A program made the translations under genes and the position numbers. Of a stretch of DNA of 12,177 nt, positions 1-7,640 are shown in pieces; the first letter of the stretch is position 1, and each line of letters begins with the position of its first letter. The notes below the pieces were generated by a model. It made no database searches and had not been told where the DNA came from. It was given only the letters and a program-made list of their open reading frames with translations. Source of the DNA: Eggerthellaceae bacterium (GTDB lineage: Bacteria; Actinomycetota; Coriobacteriia; Coriobacteriales; Eggerthellaceae); the NCBI GenBank assembly GCA_900754955.1, contig CAAEEV010000023.1, positions 1 through 12,177 of the forward strand. Direction: 5' to 3'.

Positions 1-118
1 CTGGCGAGTGCAGATGGCGTGAAAGCCCGACGAAGCGGCCTTGAGGGCCGCGAGGAGGGCTTGGAGCGCCAGCTGTGCCGCCAGAATCCCGCGCAGCGTC
101 GACCAGTTCCGTCGGTGC
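1..118 (-). CDS. Possible partial hypothetical ORF, truncated by window edge
   Basis: On the minus strand an open frame runs from a GTG at 118 to the window edge with no stop and about 80% G/C at third positions. The translation begins VLAHRRNWSTLRGILAAQ and continues as an Ala/Leu-rich, probably helical stretch ending ...FHAICTRQ. A weak AGGG lies eight bases before the GTG, and the gap to the moeA stop is 24 bp, so it could be the next gene of a moeA transcript. The start falls inside a strong hairpin (106-135). I do not recognise the family. A plus-strand frame is also open here, so the coding strand is not certain. Confidence 0.28.
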
Positions 119-135
119 GCAAGCACCGACGGAAC
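106..135. other. Perfect 13-bp hairpin with GCAA loop after moeA
   Basis: GTTCCGTCGGTGC at 106-118 and GCACCGACGGAAC at 123-135 are exact reverse complements around the tetraloop GCAA (TTGC on the minus strand). It begins seven bases after the moeA stop. No T-run follows on either strand, so it is not a textbook intrinsic terminator. It may be a 3'-end or processing hairpin for moeA, or a structure over the start of the next minus-strand gene. Confidence 0.7.
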
Positions 136-142
136 CCTAACC

Positions 143-1402
143 CTAAATGACGACCTCTTCGGGAATGTCGAGCATGATGCAGTCGATGAGGTCGCCCGCC
201 TTCTTCGACTCGAGCCCCTCGGGCATGACGGCCATGCAGTTGCTCTTCTGGATGACGCCGAAAAGCCCCGAGCTCTGGTTCTTGGCCGGCGTGACCACGT
301 ACTCGCCCGCCTCGCCGCGCGTGATGGTGGAGCGCAGCAAGATGCGGCGCGGGTCTTTCTTCTTCACGTCCTTCGAGAGATGCGCCTTGATGATGGGATG
401 CTCGAAGCAGCTGTAGCCTTGCATCTTGCGCAGCGCCGGACGGATGATGAGCTCAAAGCCGCAGTAGGCGGCCGCCGGGTTGCCAGGGAGGCCGAACACG
501 GGCGTGCCGTCGACGATGCCGAAGGTCTGGGCCTTGCCGGGACGCATGTTGACCGTGGTCAGGTAGAGCTCGCCGAGGTTGTCGACCACGGGCTTGATGA
601 AGTCGAAGTCGCCGTTAGCGGCGCCGCCCGTCGTCACCACGAAGTCGTACTCGGCGGCGGCGCTCTTCACAGCTGCGGCCAGATCCTCATACGTATCGCG
701 CACGATCGGCAGCACCGTGGGAACGGCGCCCGCCTGCTGGGCGCAGGCCGCCATGGCGTAGCTGTTCGAGTTGCGGATCTTGCCCGCCGTGGGAACCTCC
801 GTCGGGTCAACGAGCTCGCTGCCCGTCGCGATGATCGCCACGCGCGGACGGCGGTACGTCTCGACCTCCATGACGCCGCACCCCGTGAGGAAGCCCACGC
901 CCGCGCTGCCGATGACCTCGCCCGTCTCGACGATGACCTCGTTCGCGCGCGCCTCTTCGCCCGCCTCGCGGATGTTCGAGCGCACCGCAGCAGGCGCCGT
1001 GAACGAAACGACCGAACCCTCGCGACCGTTTCCCGACTCCACGCCGACGATCTCGTACTTCACCACGGCGTCGGCGTCGTCGGGAAGCTGGGCGCCCGTC
1101 ATGATGCGCACGCACTGGCCCGCGCCGATCGTGCCCGTGAACACATCGCCCGCGCCGATCTCGGCGATCACGTCGAGCTTCACAGGCGCGTCCTCGGTTG
1201 CCCCCGCAATTTCCTCGGCGCGCAGCGCGTAGCCGTCCATCGCGGCGTGAGCAAACGGCGCGATGTCGATGTCGCTGCGCAGGTCCTCGGCCGCCACGCG
1301 GCCCACAACCTCGAGCACCGACACGCGCTCGGTCGGCATCAGGCTCACATGGGAGAGCACGAGCTCGCGCGCCTCCTCGAGAGAAATCATCTCTGCTGGC
1401 AT
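143..1402 (-). CDS. moeA: Molybdopterin molybdenumtransferase MoeA
   Basis: MoeA inserts molybdenum into adenylylated molybdopterin, the last common step of Mo-cofactor synthesis in the cytoplasm. The 419-aa product has the usual length. Visible motifs are FAHAAMDGYAL (about 50-60, with the catalytic-type Asp56), IMTGAQLPDDADAVV (100-114), REAGEEARANEVI (145-157), the MoCF-binding domain from about 187 (ATGSELV, GKIRNSNSY, TTGGAANGDFDF 257-268), MRPGK (286-290) and GLPGNPAAAYCGFELIIRPALRKMQG, followed by the C-terminal beta-barrel domain. The ATG at 1402 is chosen because GGAAGGGG lies five bases upstream and MPAEMISLEEA fits the family N-terminus; the open frame extends further upstream but without family similarity. 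The GGVSVGD motif usual in the family reads GGAANGD. It has its own TATAAT promoter and a leader stem-loop. Confidence 0.96.
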   Translation of the reverse strand: MPAEMISLEEARELVLSHVSLMPTERVSVLEVVGRVAAEDLRSDIDIAPFAHAAMDGYALRAEEIAGATEDAPVKLDVIAEIGAGDVFTGTIGAGQCVRIMTGAQLPDDADAVVKYEIVGVESGNGREGSVVSFTAPAAVRSNIREAGEEARANEVIVETGEVIGSAGVGFLTGCGVMEVETYRRPRVAIIATGSELVDPTEVPTAGKIRNSNSYAMAACAQQAGAVPTVLPIVRDTYEDLAAAVKSAAAEYDFVVTTGGAANGDFDFIKPVVDNLGELYLTTVNMRPGKAQTFGIVDGTPVFGLPGNPAAAYCGFELIIRPALRKMQGYSCFEHPIIKAHLSKDVKKKDPRRILLRSTITRGEAGEYVVTPAKNQSSGLFGVIQKSNCMAVMPEGLESKKAGDLIDCIMLDIPEEVVI

Positions 1403-1423
1403 AGTTCCCCTTCCGAACAAACA

Positions 1424-1451
1424 CCGCATGCGCAGCCACCGTGCGCTGCGG
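1424..1451 (-). promoter_or_regulatory. Stem-loop in moeA leader
   Basis: On the minus strand CCGCA-GCGCA pairs with TGCGC-(A)-TGCGG: ten base pairs with one bulged A and the seven-base loop CGGTGGC. It lies between the predicted transcription start (about 1463) and the moeA ribosome binding site (1407-1414). It could influence stability or translation of the moeA mRNA. It is far too small for the known Moco riboswitch. Function is inference. Confidence 0.5.
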
Positions 1452-1469
1452 CACCTATCGACCGCGACC

Positions 1470-1475
1470 ATTATA
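1470..1475 (-). promoter_or_regulatory. Predicted -10 box of the moeA promoter
   Basis: The minus strand reads TATAAT, a perfect consensus -10 hexamer that stands out in the GC-rich surroundings. No good -35 is seen 16-18 bases upstream (GGCTCA at 17). The implied leader is about 60 nt. Confidence 0.5.
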
Positions 1476-1540
1476 GCGCGATCAGAATAGGATGAGCCGA
1501 AAGCTTGCCGAACCCGCGACGGCGCAGGCCCGATCAGCGC

Positions 1541-1660
1541 GAGCGGAAGGTTCCCGCCGCACGTCACGGGCGGAAGACCCATGCCGCACGCACGCCACGA
1601 GCGGAAGGCTCCAGCCGCACGCACATCGCAAGCGGAACGCTCCAGCCACGCACGCGCCAC
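1541..1660. repeat. Imperfect 31-bp tandem repeat, about four copies
   Basis: The phrase gagcggaagg-ytcc-gccgcacg-cacgcca recurs starting at 1541, 1568, 1599 and 1630, with a degenerate fifth start (gagcgcccc) at 1661. Spacing is 27, 31, 31 and 31 bp. The copies differ at several positions, so this is an old or diverging minisatellite. It lies between the eno terminator and the moeA promoter. Confidence 0.6.
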
Positions 1661-1711
1661 GAGCGCCCCCCGCATCGCCCGCCGAAGCGGCCGGAAACCG
1701 CCGCACAACGC

Positions 1712-1743
1712 AAAAAGCGCCGGGGCACGTTGCCCCGGCGCTT
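1712..1743 (-). terminator. Rho-independent terminator of eno
   Basis: On the minus strand AAGCGCCGGGGCA and TGCCCCGGCGCTT form a perfect 13-bp stem with a three-base loop, followed by a run of T. It lies about 50 bp after the eno stop codon and is oriented for eno transcription. Confidence 0.88.
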
Positions 1744-1791
1744 CGCAAGCATCCTCGTCTGCCAGCGTAAACGCCAGCAGAGAACGTCAGC

Positions 1792-3093
<1,302 letters not shown>

Positions 3094-3127
3094 CTAGCAC
3101 ACGGATAGATTGCTTCATCACGGCATC

Positions 3128-3136
3128 ATGATAGCA
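3128..3136 (-). promoter_or_regulatory. Predicted extended -10 promoter of eno
   Basis: The minus strand reads TGC-TATCAT, an extended -10 element (TGn plus a hexamer one base off TATAAT), about 44 bp before the eno ATG. No -35 match is visible in the GC-rich sequence upstream, which is tolerable for an extended -10 promoter. Confidence 0.45.
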
Positions 3137-3182
3137 CGACCGACCGCGCGCTCGCGCGCACCACGGCGGGCGGGTCGCTTCG

Positions 3183-3201
3183 GCGCGGGGCGCCCCCGCG
3201 C
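3183..3201 (-). other. GC-rich hairpin downstream of the PiT permease
   Basis: GCGCGGGG and CCCCGCGC (8 bp, three-base loop) lie about 21 bp after the stop codon of the permease on the minus strand. There is no T-run, so it is at best a weak or factor-assisted 3'-end signal. Confidence 0.35.
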
Positions 3202-3222
3202 ACCGCCGATCGCACGACAGCG

Positions 3223-4275
3223 CTACATGACCAGCAGGAACAGATGCGTGAACAGGAACGCGAGAATACCGCAACCGGGGAAGGTGAGCACCCAGGTGAG
3301 CACCATGGTGCCCGCCATGTTCCACTTCACGTTGCGCAGGCGCTTCTCCGCACCCACGCCCATGATGGCCGTGGTCTTGGTGTGCGTGGTGGACACCGGC
3401 ATGCCCGTGAACGTGGCAAGACCGATGCAGAAGCAGGCGGAAAGGCAGGCGGCAAACCCCTGGAACTGCTCCATCTTCACCATGTCCATGCCCACCGATT
3501 TGATGATCTTCTTGCCGCCCACCGCGGTGCCGAGCGCCATGACGAGCGACACCATGATGATGACCCAGAACGGAAACGACGCCGCCGCGTCGGCCGATCC
3601 GTGAATGCCGAGCGCGATGCCGAGCATCACGAGCGAGAGGAACTTCTGGCCGTCCTGTGCGCCGTGCAGCACCGCCACGCCCGCACCGGCGACGATCTGC
3701 GCGCCGAGGAAGAACTTCTCGGCCTTGAGGCGGCTGATGTTCTTGCAGGTAAGGCGAATGAGACGCGTGAACACGTAGCCCGACCCGAAGCCGAGCACCG
3801 TCGAGATCACAAGACCGTAGATGACCTTCACCCACTCGTCGAAGTTGACGCCGCCGAGGCCGCCCTGCAGCGCGATAGCCGCGCCGGTGATGCCCGCGAT
3901 GAGCGAATGGCTCTGCGACGTGGGGATGCCGAACCACCAGGCGGCAACGCCCCACACGATAATCGCCACCATGGCCGCCGCAAGCGCGACGAGCGCAGCG
4001 TGGTTGTCGCCGCCGAAGTCGACCATACCGAAAATCGTGTGCGCGACCGCCGACGACACCATAGTGATGCCCACGAGGCCGATGAAATTGCATACCGCCG
4101 CCATGGCGATGGCGGGACCGGGCTTCATGGCGCGCGTGCCCACAACCGTGGCGATGGCGTTCGGCGCATCCGTGGCGCCGTTGACGATGGTGGCACCGAG
4201 CGTCAGGAGCACGATGAGCGCCAGAATGGGGTCTCCCATCAACGCGTTTACGAACGTCAGGAAGTCGATCTCCAT
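3223..4275 (-). CDS. PiT-family inorganic phosphate (anion) permease
   Basis: An integral membrane cation-coupled anion carrier, most likely importing inorganic phosphate. The 350-aa protein shows the family's duplicated signatures: GATDAPNAIATVVGTRAM (34-51) with PTSQSHSLIAGITGAAI (118-134) in the first half, and HGAQDGQKF (204-212) with MPVSTTHTKTTAIMGVGA (292-309) in the second. About ten hydrophobic helices surround a short cytoplasmic linker (RLTCKNISRLKAEKF). The first Asn of the usual G-x-N-D motifs is Thr36 in repeat one and Gln207 in repeat two, so substrate is less certain; sulfate carriers such as CysP also belong to this family. The ATG at 4275 fits AGGAG six bases upstream; the TTG at 4281 abuts that site and is unlikely. 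No PhoU-like accessory gene is adjacent. Confidence 0.9.
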   Translation of the reverse strand: MEIDFLTFVNALMGDPILALIVLLTLGATIVNGATDAPNAIATVVGTRAMKPGPAIAMAAVCNFIGLVGITMVSSAVAHTIFGMVDFGGDNHAALVALAAAMVAIIVWGVAAWWFGIPTSQSHSLIAGITGAAIALQGGLGGVNFDEWVKVIYGLVISTVLGFGSGYVFTRLIRLTCKNISRLKAEKFFLGAQIVAGAGVAVLHGAQDGQKFLSLVMLGIALGIHGSADAAASFPFWVIIMVSLVMALGTAVGGKKIIKSVGMDMVKMEQFQGFAACLSACFCIGLATFTGMPVSTTHTKTTAIMGVGAEKRLRNVKWNMAGTMVLTWVLTFPGCGILAFLFTHLFLLVM

Positions 4276-4341
4276 CCCCAACTCCTCTTACAGCGCGGTA
4301 CCACAGGGAGCTGGCGATGCACGCGCAAAGCCAGCATTTCC

Positions 4342-4392
4342 ATTATGGTTAAATTTCTGTAAAGAAGATGCCGTTTTGTAAAGAAATTGTCA
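4342..4392 (-). promoter_or_regulatory. Promoter region of the PiT permease with a 9-bp direct repeat
   Basis: On the minus strand TTCTTTACA occurs twice (4385-4377 and 4366-4358), 19 bp apart, just upstream of a -10-like CATAAT (4347-4342). The stretch is AT-rich compared with its surroundings. The proximal repeat overlaps the -35 position, as activator sites often do. TTTACA resembles Gram-positive PhoP half-sites (TTnACA), although the spacing is not the usual 11 bp. Phosphate control is inference. Confidence 0.4.
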
Positions 4393-4526
4393 GACGTAGA
4401 CGAAGAACCAGACGAACGGAACCGCGCGGCCGGGAAAGATCGTCGCGCAGGACGTCCAACGCCGCGACGAACTGCGGCCTGGGCGGTCTCAGTCGCAGCT
4501 GCGAACGCTGCTGCACAGCGCACGTG

Positions 4527-5366
4527 CTACAGCAGCGCCCCGAGCGCAACGCAGAGCGCGACACCGCAAACGAGCGCTACCGCGTCGCCGGCGCGCATCC
4601 GGCTCGCATAAAGCGCGGTGCGTCGCGCGCTTGCGCCGTAGCAGCGCGCGTCCATCGCCTGCGCAAGCACGTCGGCGCGGCGAAAGAGCCGCACGAACAG
4701 CGGAATGAGCACCGTGGTCCACGCTTTGAGACGGTCGACCACCGACCCCTCGCCGAACTTCGAGCCGCGCGCCCACTGGGCGTCGTGCACCCGGCAGAAC
4801 TCCTCAGCCGTCACCGGGATGAAGCGCAGCGCGATGGAAAGCACCGTCGCCACGTCGTCGACGGGCACGTGCAGCGCGCGCAGGGGCCGCAGGAACTGGC
4901 CGAAGGCGCGCGTGAGCTCGGTGGAGCTCGTCACATAGGACACGAGGATGCTCGCGAACACGAGCAGCAGAATGCGCAGCGCGAAGAAGCAGCCGCGCTG
5001 CAGCCCCGGCAGCGTGAGGCAGAACGTCCCCGCGATCGGGTAGAGCTCCCCGCCGCCTGCCGCGCCAGCGCCCGATGCGCCCGCCGCCGCGAGCGCATCG
5101 GGGCTCGCGAACACGAACATGTTGAACACCACGGTGAACGCCGCAAGCACATATACCGGCACCACGAGCTTGAACACGCGCCCCGGCGCCACACCCGAAA
5201 CCGCAAGCGCTCCCAGAAACACGCAGGCGGCTGCCGCCATGCCCGTCCATGTATCCACGAAGAAGAGCGCGACCGAGTACGCCGCGAGCAGCACGATCTT
5301 GACGCGCGCGTCGAGGCGGTGAAGGGGCGATGTTCCGGGAATGTAGGTGCTTACCGTTAATTGCAT
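4527..5366 (-). CDS. ecfT: ECF-type transporter transmembrane component EcfT
   Basis: EcfT is the membrane coupling subunit of energy-coupling-factor importers for vitamins or metal ions; it joins a substrate-binding S component to two ATPases. The 279-aa product starts MQLTVSTYIPGTSPLHRLDARVKI, the typical EcfT N-terminus. It has hydrophobic helices at about 22-60, 64-86, 125-146 and 262-279, and a long cytoplasmic coupling domain with the ATPase-contacting motifs DAQWARG (195-201) and AMDARCYG (237-244). The second motif is ARC instead of the usual ARG. No Shine-Dalgarno precedes the ATG at 5366, but TATACT lies seven bases upstream, suggesting a leaderless mRNA. Genes for the ATPases EcfA1/EcfA2, often next to rplQ, are absent here, so it must borrow them from elsewhere. 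Confidence 0.88.
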   Translation of the reverse strand: MQLTVSTYIPGTSPLHRLDARVKIVLLAAYSVALFFVDTWTGMAAAACVFLGALAVSGVAPGRVFKLVVPVYVLAAFTVVFNMFVFASPDALAAAGASGAGAAGGGELYPIAGTFCLTLPGLQRGCFFALRILLLVFASILVSYVTSSTELTRAFGQFLRPLRALHVPVDDVATVLSIALRFIPVTAEEFCRVHDAQWARGSKFGEGSVVDRLKAWTTVLIPLFVRLFRRADVLAQAMDARCYGASARRTALYASRMRAGDAVALVCGVALCVALGALL

Positions 5367-5373
5367 GCGTGAA

Positions 5374-5379
5374 AGTATA
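5374..5379 (-). promoter_or_regulatory. Predicted -10 box for leaderless ecfT transcription
   Basis: TATACT on the minus strand is followed by seven bases and then the ecfT ATG, so the expected transcription start coincides with the A of the start codon. A partial -35 (TGCAAG or GTGCAA) would lie inside the rplQ terminator hairpin. Confidence 0.5.
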
Positions 5380-5386
5380 GACAAAG

Positions 5387-5420
5387 AAAAAGGCGCCTTG
5401 CACACATTGCAAGGCGCCTT
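5387..5420 (-). terminator. Rho-independent terminator of the rplQ operon
   Basis: AAGGCGCCTTGC and GCAAGGCGCCTT form a perfect 12-bp stem with a seven-base loop, followed on the minus strand by TTTTTC. It begins about 24 bp after the rplQ stop and closes the ribosomal alpha operon. Confidence 0.9.
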
Positions 5421-5444
5421 CATAACGAAAGGAAAGCGAAGTCG

Positions 5445-6002
5445 CTACTCGGCCTTCTTCTCCTCGGCCTCAGCGGTCTCCTCAGCCGTCTCGGCGGCCT
5501 CGGTCTCCACAACCTCCTCAGCAGCGGTCTCCTCCGCAGCCTCCTCAGCCTTTTCAGCCTCGGGCTCGGCGGCAACCTTCTTCGGGGTGGCCTTCTTGGC
5601 CTTGACCGGCTTCTCGTCAGCCTTGTCCTTCTTGGGCTGAACCGGCTCGGTCACCAGCTCCATGATGACCATGGGGGCGTTGTCGCCCTTGCGGAAGCCG
5701 AGCTTCATGATGCGGGTGTAACCGCCGTTGCGGCCCTCGAACATGCCCTGCGCAACCTTCTCGAAGATCTCGCGGACGAGCTCCTTGTCGTTGAGGTACG
5801 CGATGGCGAGACGACGGGAATGCAGGTCGCCCTTCTTCGCCCAGGTGATGATCTTGTCGACATCGCCGCGGATCTCCTTGGCGCGCGACTCAATCGTCTT
5901 GATGCGGTCGTTCAGAAAGAGGGCGGAAACCAGGCTGCGCTTCATCGCCTTGGTGTGGCTCCAGTCGGTGCCGAGCTTGCGCCCCTTCTTGTTGTGTCTC
6001 AT
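5445..6002 (-). CDS. rplQ: 50S ribosomal protein bL17
   Basis: bL17 is a component of the large ribosomal subunit near the exit tunnel. The conserved domain covers about residues 1-120 and starts MRHNKKGRKLGTDWSHTKAM, with LFLNDRIKTIESRAKEIRGDVDKIITWAKKGD and GGYTRIMKLGFRKGDNAPMVIMEL. After residue 120 the protein continues for about 65 residues in a low-complexity Lys/Ala, then Glu/Ala-rich acidic tail, giving 185 aa compared with roughly 120 in many bacteria; long tails are known in actinobacterial L17. The ATG at 6002 is 13 bp after the rpoA stop, and its AGGAG overlaps that stop codon, indicating coupling. It is the last gene before the terminator. Confidence 0.98.
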   Translation of the reverse strand: MRHNKKGRKLGTDWSHTKAMKRSLVSALFLNDRIKTIESRAKEIRGDVDKIITWAKKGDLHSRRLAIAYLNDKELVREIFEKVAQGMFEGRNGGYTRIMKLGFRKGDNAPMVIMELVTEPVQPKKDKADEKPVKAKKATPKKVAAEPEAEKAEEAAEETAAEEVVETEAAETAEETAEAEEKKAE

Positions 6003-6015
6003 GATCCTGTATCTC

Positions 6016-6966
6016 CTAAAGCTTCAAATTGAGGCCCATGGAAATGAGTTTGTCCTTCACTTCCTCGATGGACTTCGCGCCAAAGTTCCTGATGTTCAAC
6101 AGGTCGTTCTCGGAGAACTCAACGAGCTGGCGCACCGAGTGGATACCCGCGCGCTTGAGGCAGTTGTAGGAACGAACCGAGAGGTCCAGATCCTCGATCT
6201 GCTTGTCGAGCTCGGCGTTGGACTCCTGACCCTCCGGAGCGAAGATGGAAGGCACTTCGCCGTCCTCCTCCTCGGAAGTCTCGGAGAGGCTCAAGAACGC
6301 ACCCATGTACTGATTGATGATGTTGGCCGCACGGCACACCGCCTCGGTCGGGGTGATGGAGCCGTCGGTCTCGACCTCGAGAATCAGCTTGTCGTAATCG
6401 GTACGCTGACCGACGCGCGTGTCAGACACGTTCATCGTGCAGCGACGCACCGGCGAGAAGAGCGAGTCAACGTGGATGATGCCGATCGGATCCTCCGTGC
6501 GCTTGTTGCGCTCGGCGGAAACGTAGCCGCGGCCGATCCCGATGCGGATGGTCATGTCGAGCTGGCCGCCGTCGGCAACCGTCGCGATGACATGCTCGGG
6601 ATTGACGAGCGTGAACTCGGTCGGAACCTCAAGGTCGGCGCCGGTCACCGTGCAGGGACCCTCCACCGACACATGGGCCGTGGCCTCTTCGACGTCGTCG
6701 GAAAGGGCGCTGAAGACCAGGCCCTTCACGTTCAGCACGATGTCGGTGATGTCCTCGATGACACCCTCGGCGGTCGTGAACTCATGCTGCACGCCCTCGA
6801 TCTGAATGGCGGTAGCCTTGGCACCGTCCAGGGAGGACAGCAGCACGCGGCGCATGGAATTGCCCAGCGTATTGCCGTAGCCGCGCTCGAGCGGCTCGAC
6901 GATGTAGCGAGCAACCGTGTCGTTGACTTCTTCCGTTGTAACAGTCGGCCTCATGAACTCCGTCAT
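6016..6966 (-). CDS. rpoA: DNA-directed RNA polymerase subunit alpha
   Basis: The alpha subunit nucleates RNA polymerase assembly and contacts UP elements and activators. The 316-aa product has the N-terminal dimerisation domain (YIVEPLERGYGNTLGNSMRRVLLSSLDG near the start, DSLFSPVRRCTMNV mid-domain, up to about 230). An acidic linker (SETSEEEDGEVPS) leads to the C-terminal DNA-binding domain (IEDLDLSVRSYNCLKRAGIH, then ENDLLNIRNFGAKSIEEVKDKL). The ATG at 6966 is preceded by AAGGAGG; a second ATG four codons later fits less well. It sits 29 bp after rpsD and 13 bp before rplQ, the standard alpha-operon order. Confidence 0.99.
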   Translation of the reverse strand: MTEFMRPTVTTEEVNDTVARYIVEPLERGYGNTLGNSMRRVLLSSLDGAKATAIQIEGVQHEFTTAEGVIEDITDIVLNVKGLVFSALSDDVEEATAHVSVEGPCTVTGADLEVPTEFTLVNPEHVIATVADGGQLDMTIRIGIGRGYVSAERNKRTEDPIGIIHVDSLFSPVRRCTMNVSDTRVGQRTDYDKLILEVETDGSITPTEAVCRAANIINQYMGAFLSLSETSEEEDGEVPSIFAPEGQESNAELDKQIEDLDLSVRSYNCLKRAGIHSVRQLVEFSENDLLNIRNFGAKSIEEVKDKLISMGLNLKL

Positions 6967-6995
6967 GTTGTGATAGCCTCCTTACTTTGCCGCGA

Positions 6996-7622
6996 TTATT
7001 TCGAGTAAAGTTCGACGATGAGCTGTTCGCGAATGTCGGAATCGATCTGGTCGCGCTGCGGAAGAGCGAGCACGCTGCCCTGCAGTTTCTCGATGTCGAC
7101 CTCAAGCCAAGCCGGAACCTGGGTGCGCTCGTTGGAGATCAGAGCGCTCTTGATGACGAGCATGTCGCGGGCCTTCGGGGCAACGGCAACGAGGTCGCCG
7201 GGGCGCACGCGGAACGACGGGATGTCGACGCGGCGGCCGTTCACATGGATGTGACCGTGACGGACCTGCTGACGAGCCTCGGCGCGAGACTTCGCGAAGC
7301 CAAGACGGTACACCACGTTGTCCAGGCGGCTCTCGAGGATGCGAAGCAGGTTCTCACCCGTGACGCCCTGCTGGCGGTTCGCGATCTCGTAGTAATGATG
7401 GAACTGCTTCTCAAGCAGACCGTACATACGCTTGGTCTTCTGCTTCTCGCGCAGCTGGAGACGATACTCGCTCTCCTTCACGCGCTTCTTGCCGGCCTCG
7501 CCCGGCGCGTAGTTGCGGCGCTCGAGTGCGCACTTCTCGCTGTAGCAGCGGTCGCCCTTGAGGAAGAGCTTCGCGCCCTCGCGACGGCACAGACGGCAGT
7601 CCGCTCCAGTATAACGAGCCAT
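6996..7622 (-). CDS. rpsD: 30S ribosomal protein uS4
   Basis: uS4 is a primary 16S rRNA-binding protein that initiates assembly of the 30S body. The 208-aa product is full length. It retains the N-terminal zinc-binding cysteines C9-x2-C12-x13-C26-x4-C31 (the C+ form). The S4 RNA-binding domain is seen as [47 protein letters not shown]. In enteric bacteria S4 represses its own alpha operon by binding an mRNA structure, which makes it a natural candidate regulator for the structured infA-rpmJ gap here (inference). The start at 7622 has AAAGGA upstream, and the gap from rpsK is 18 bp. Confidence 0.99.
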   Translation of the reverse strand: MARYTGADCRLCRREGAKLFLKGDRCYSEKCALERRNYAPGEAGKKRVKESEYRLQLREKQKTKRMYGLLEKQFHHYYEIANRQQGVTGENLLRILESRLDNVVYRLGFAKSRAEARQQVRHGHIHVNGRRVDIPSFRVRPGDLVAVAPKARDMLVIKSALISNERTQVPAWLEVDIEKLQGSVLALPQRDQIDSDIREQLIVELYSK

Positions 7623-7640
7623 AGTTTCTGATCCTTTCAG

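Larger units (their letters stand above)
1403..1711. other. Intergenic region between moeA and the eno terminator
   Basis: No convincing gene. The part next to moeA holds its ribosome binding site (GGAAGGGG, 1407-1414), a leader hairpin and a TATAAT box. The rest is very GC-rich DNA with an imperfect 31-bp tandem repeat. Several frames are open here only because of base composition; none has a recognisable product or ribosome binding site. Confidence 0.6.

Noticed and set aside
135..148. Two TTAGGG units resembling telomeric repeat (minus strand)
   Set aside because: Only two copies overlapping the moeA stop codon; coincidence in a bacterial gene context.
1424..1463. Moco riboswitch in the moeA leader
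   Set aside because: The leader is only about 60 nt and forms one hairpin; the known element is much longer and more complex.
41..1495. 484-aa plus-strand open frame opposite moeA
   Set aside because: Antisense shadow of moeA caused by high GC; Arg/His/Ala/Asp-rich composition and no family similarity or ribosome binding site.
1403..1708. N-terminal extension of MoeA by about 100 residues
   Set aside because: The extension translates the tandem repeat and promoter; a good ribosome binding site and the family N-terminus place the start at 1402.
4349..4564. 71-aa minus-strand frame between ecfT and the PiT permease
   Set aside because: Overlaps the ecfT end and the permease promoter, no ribosome binding site, Arg-rich low-quality composition.
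5367..5423. N-terminal extension of EcfT starting near 5423
   Set aside because: The extension would translate the rplQ terminator hairpin, and the EcfT family N-terminus begins at the ATG at 5366.
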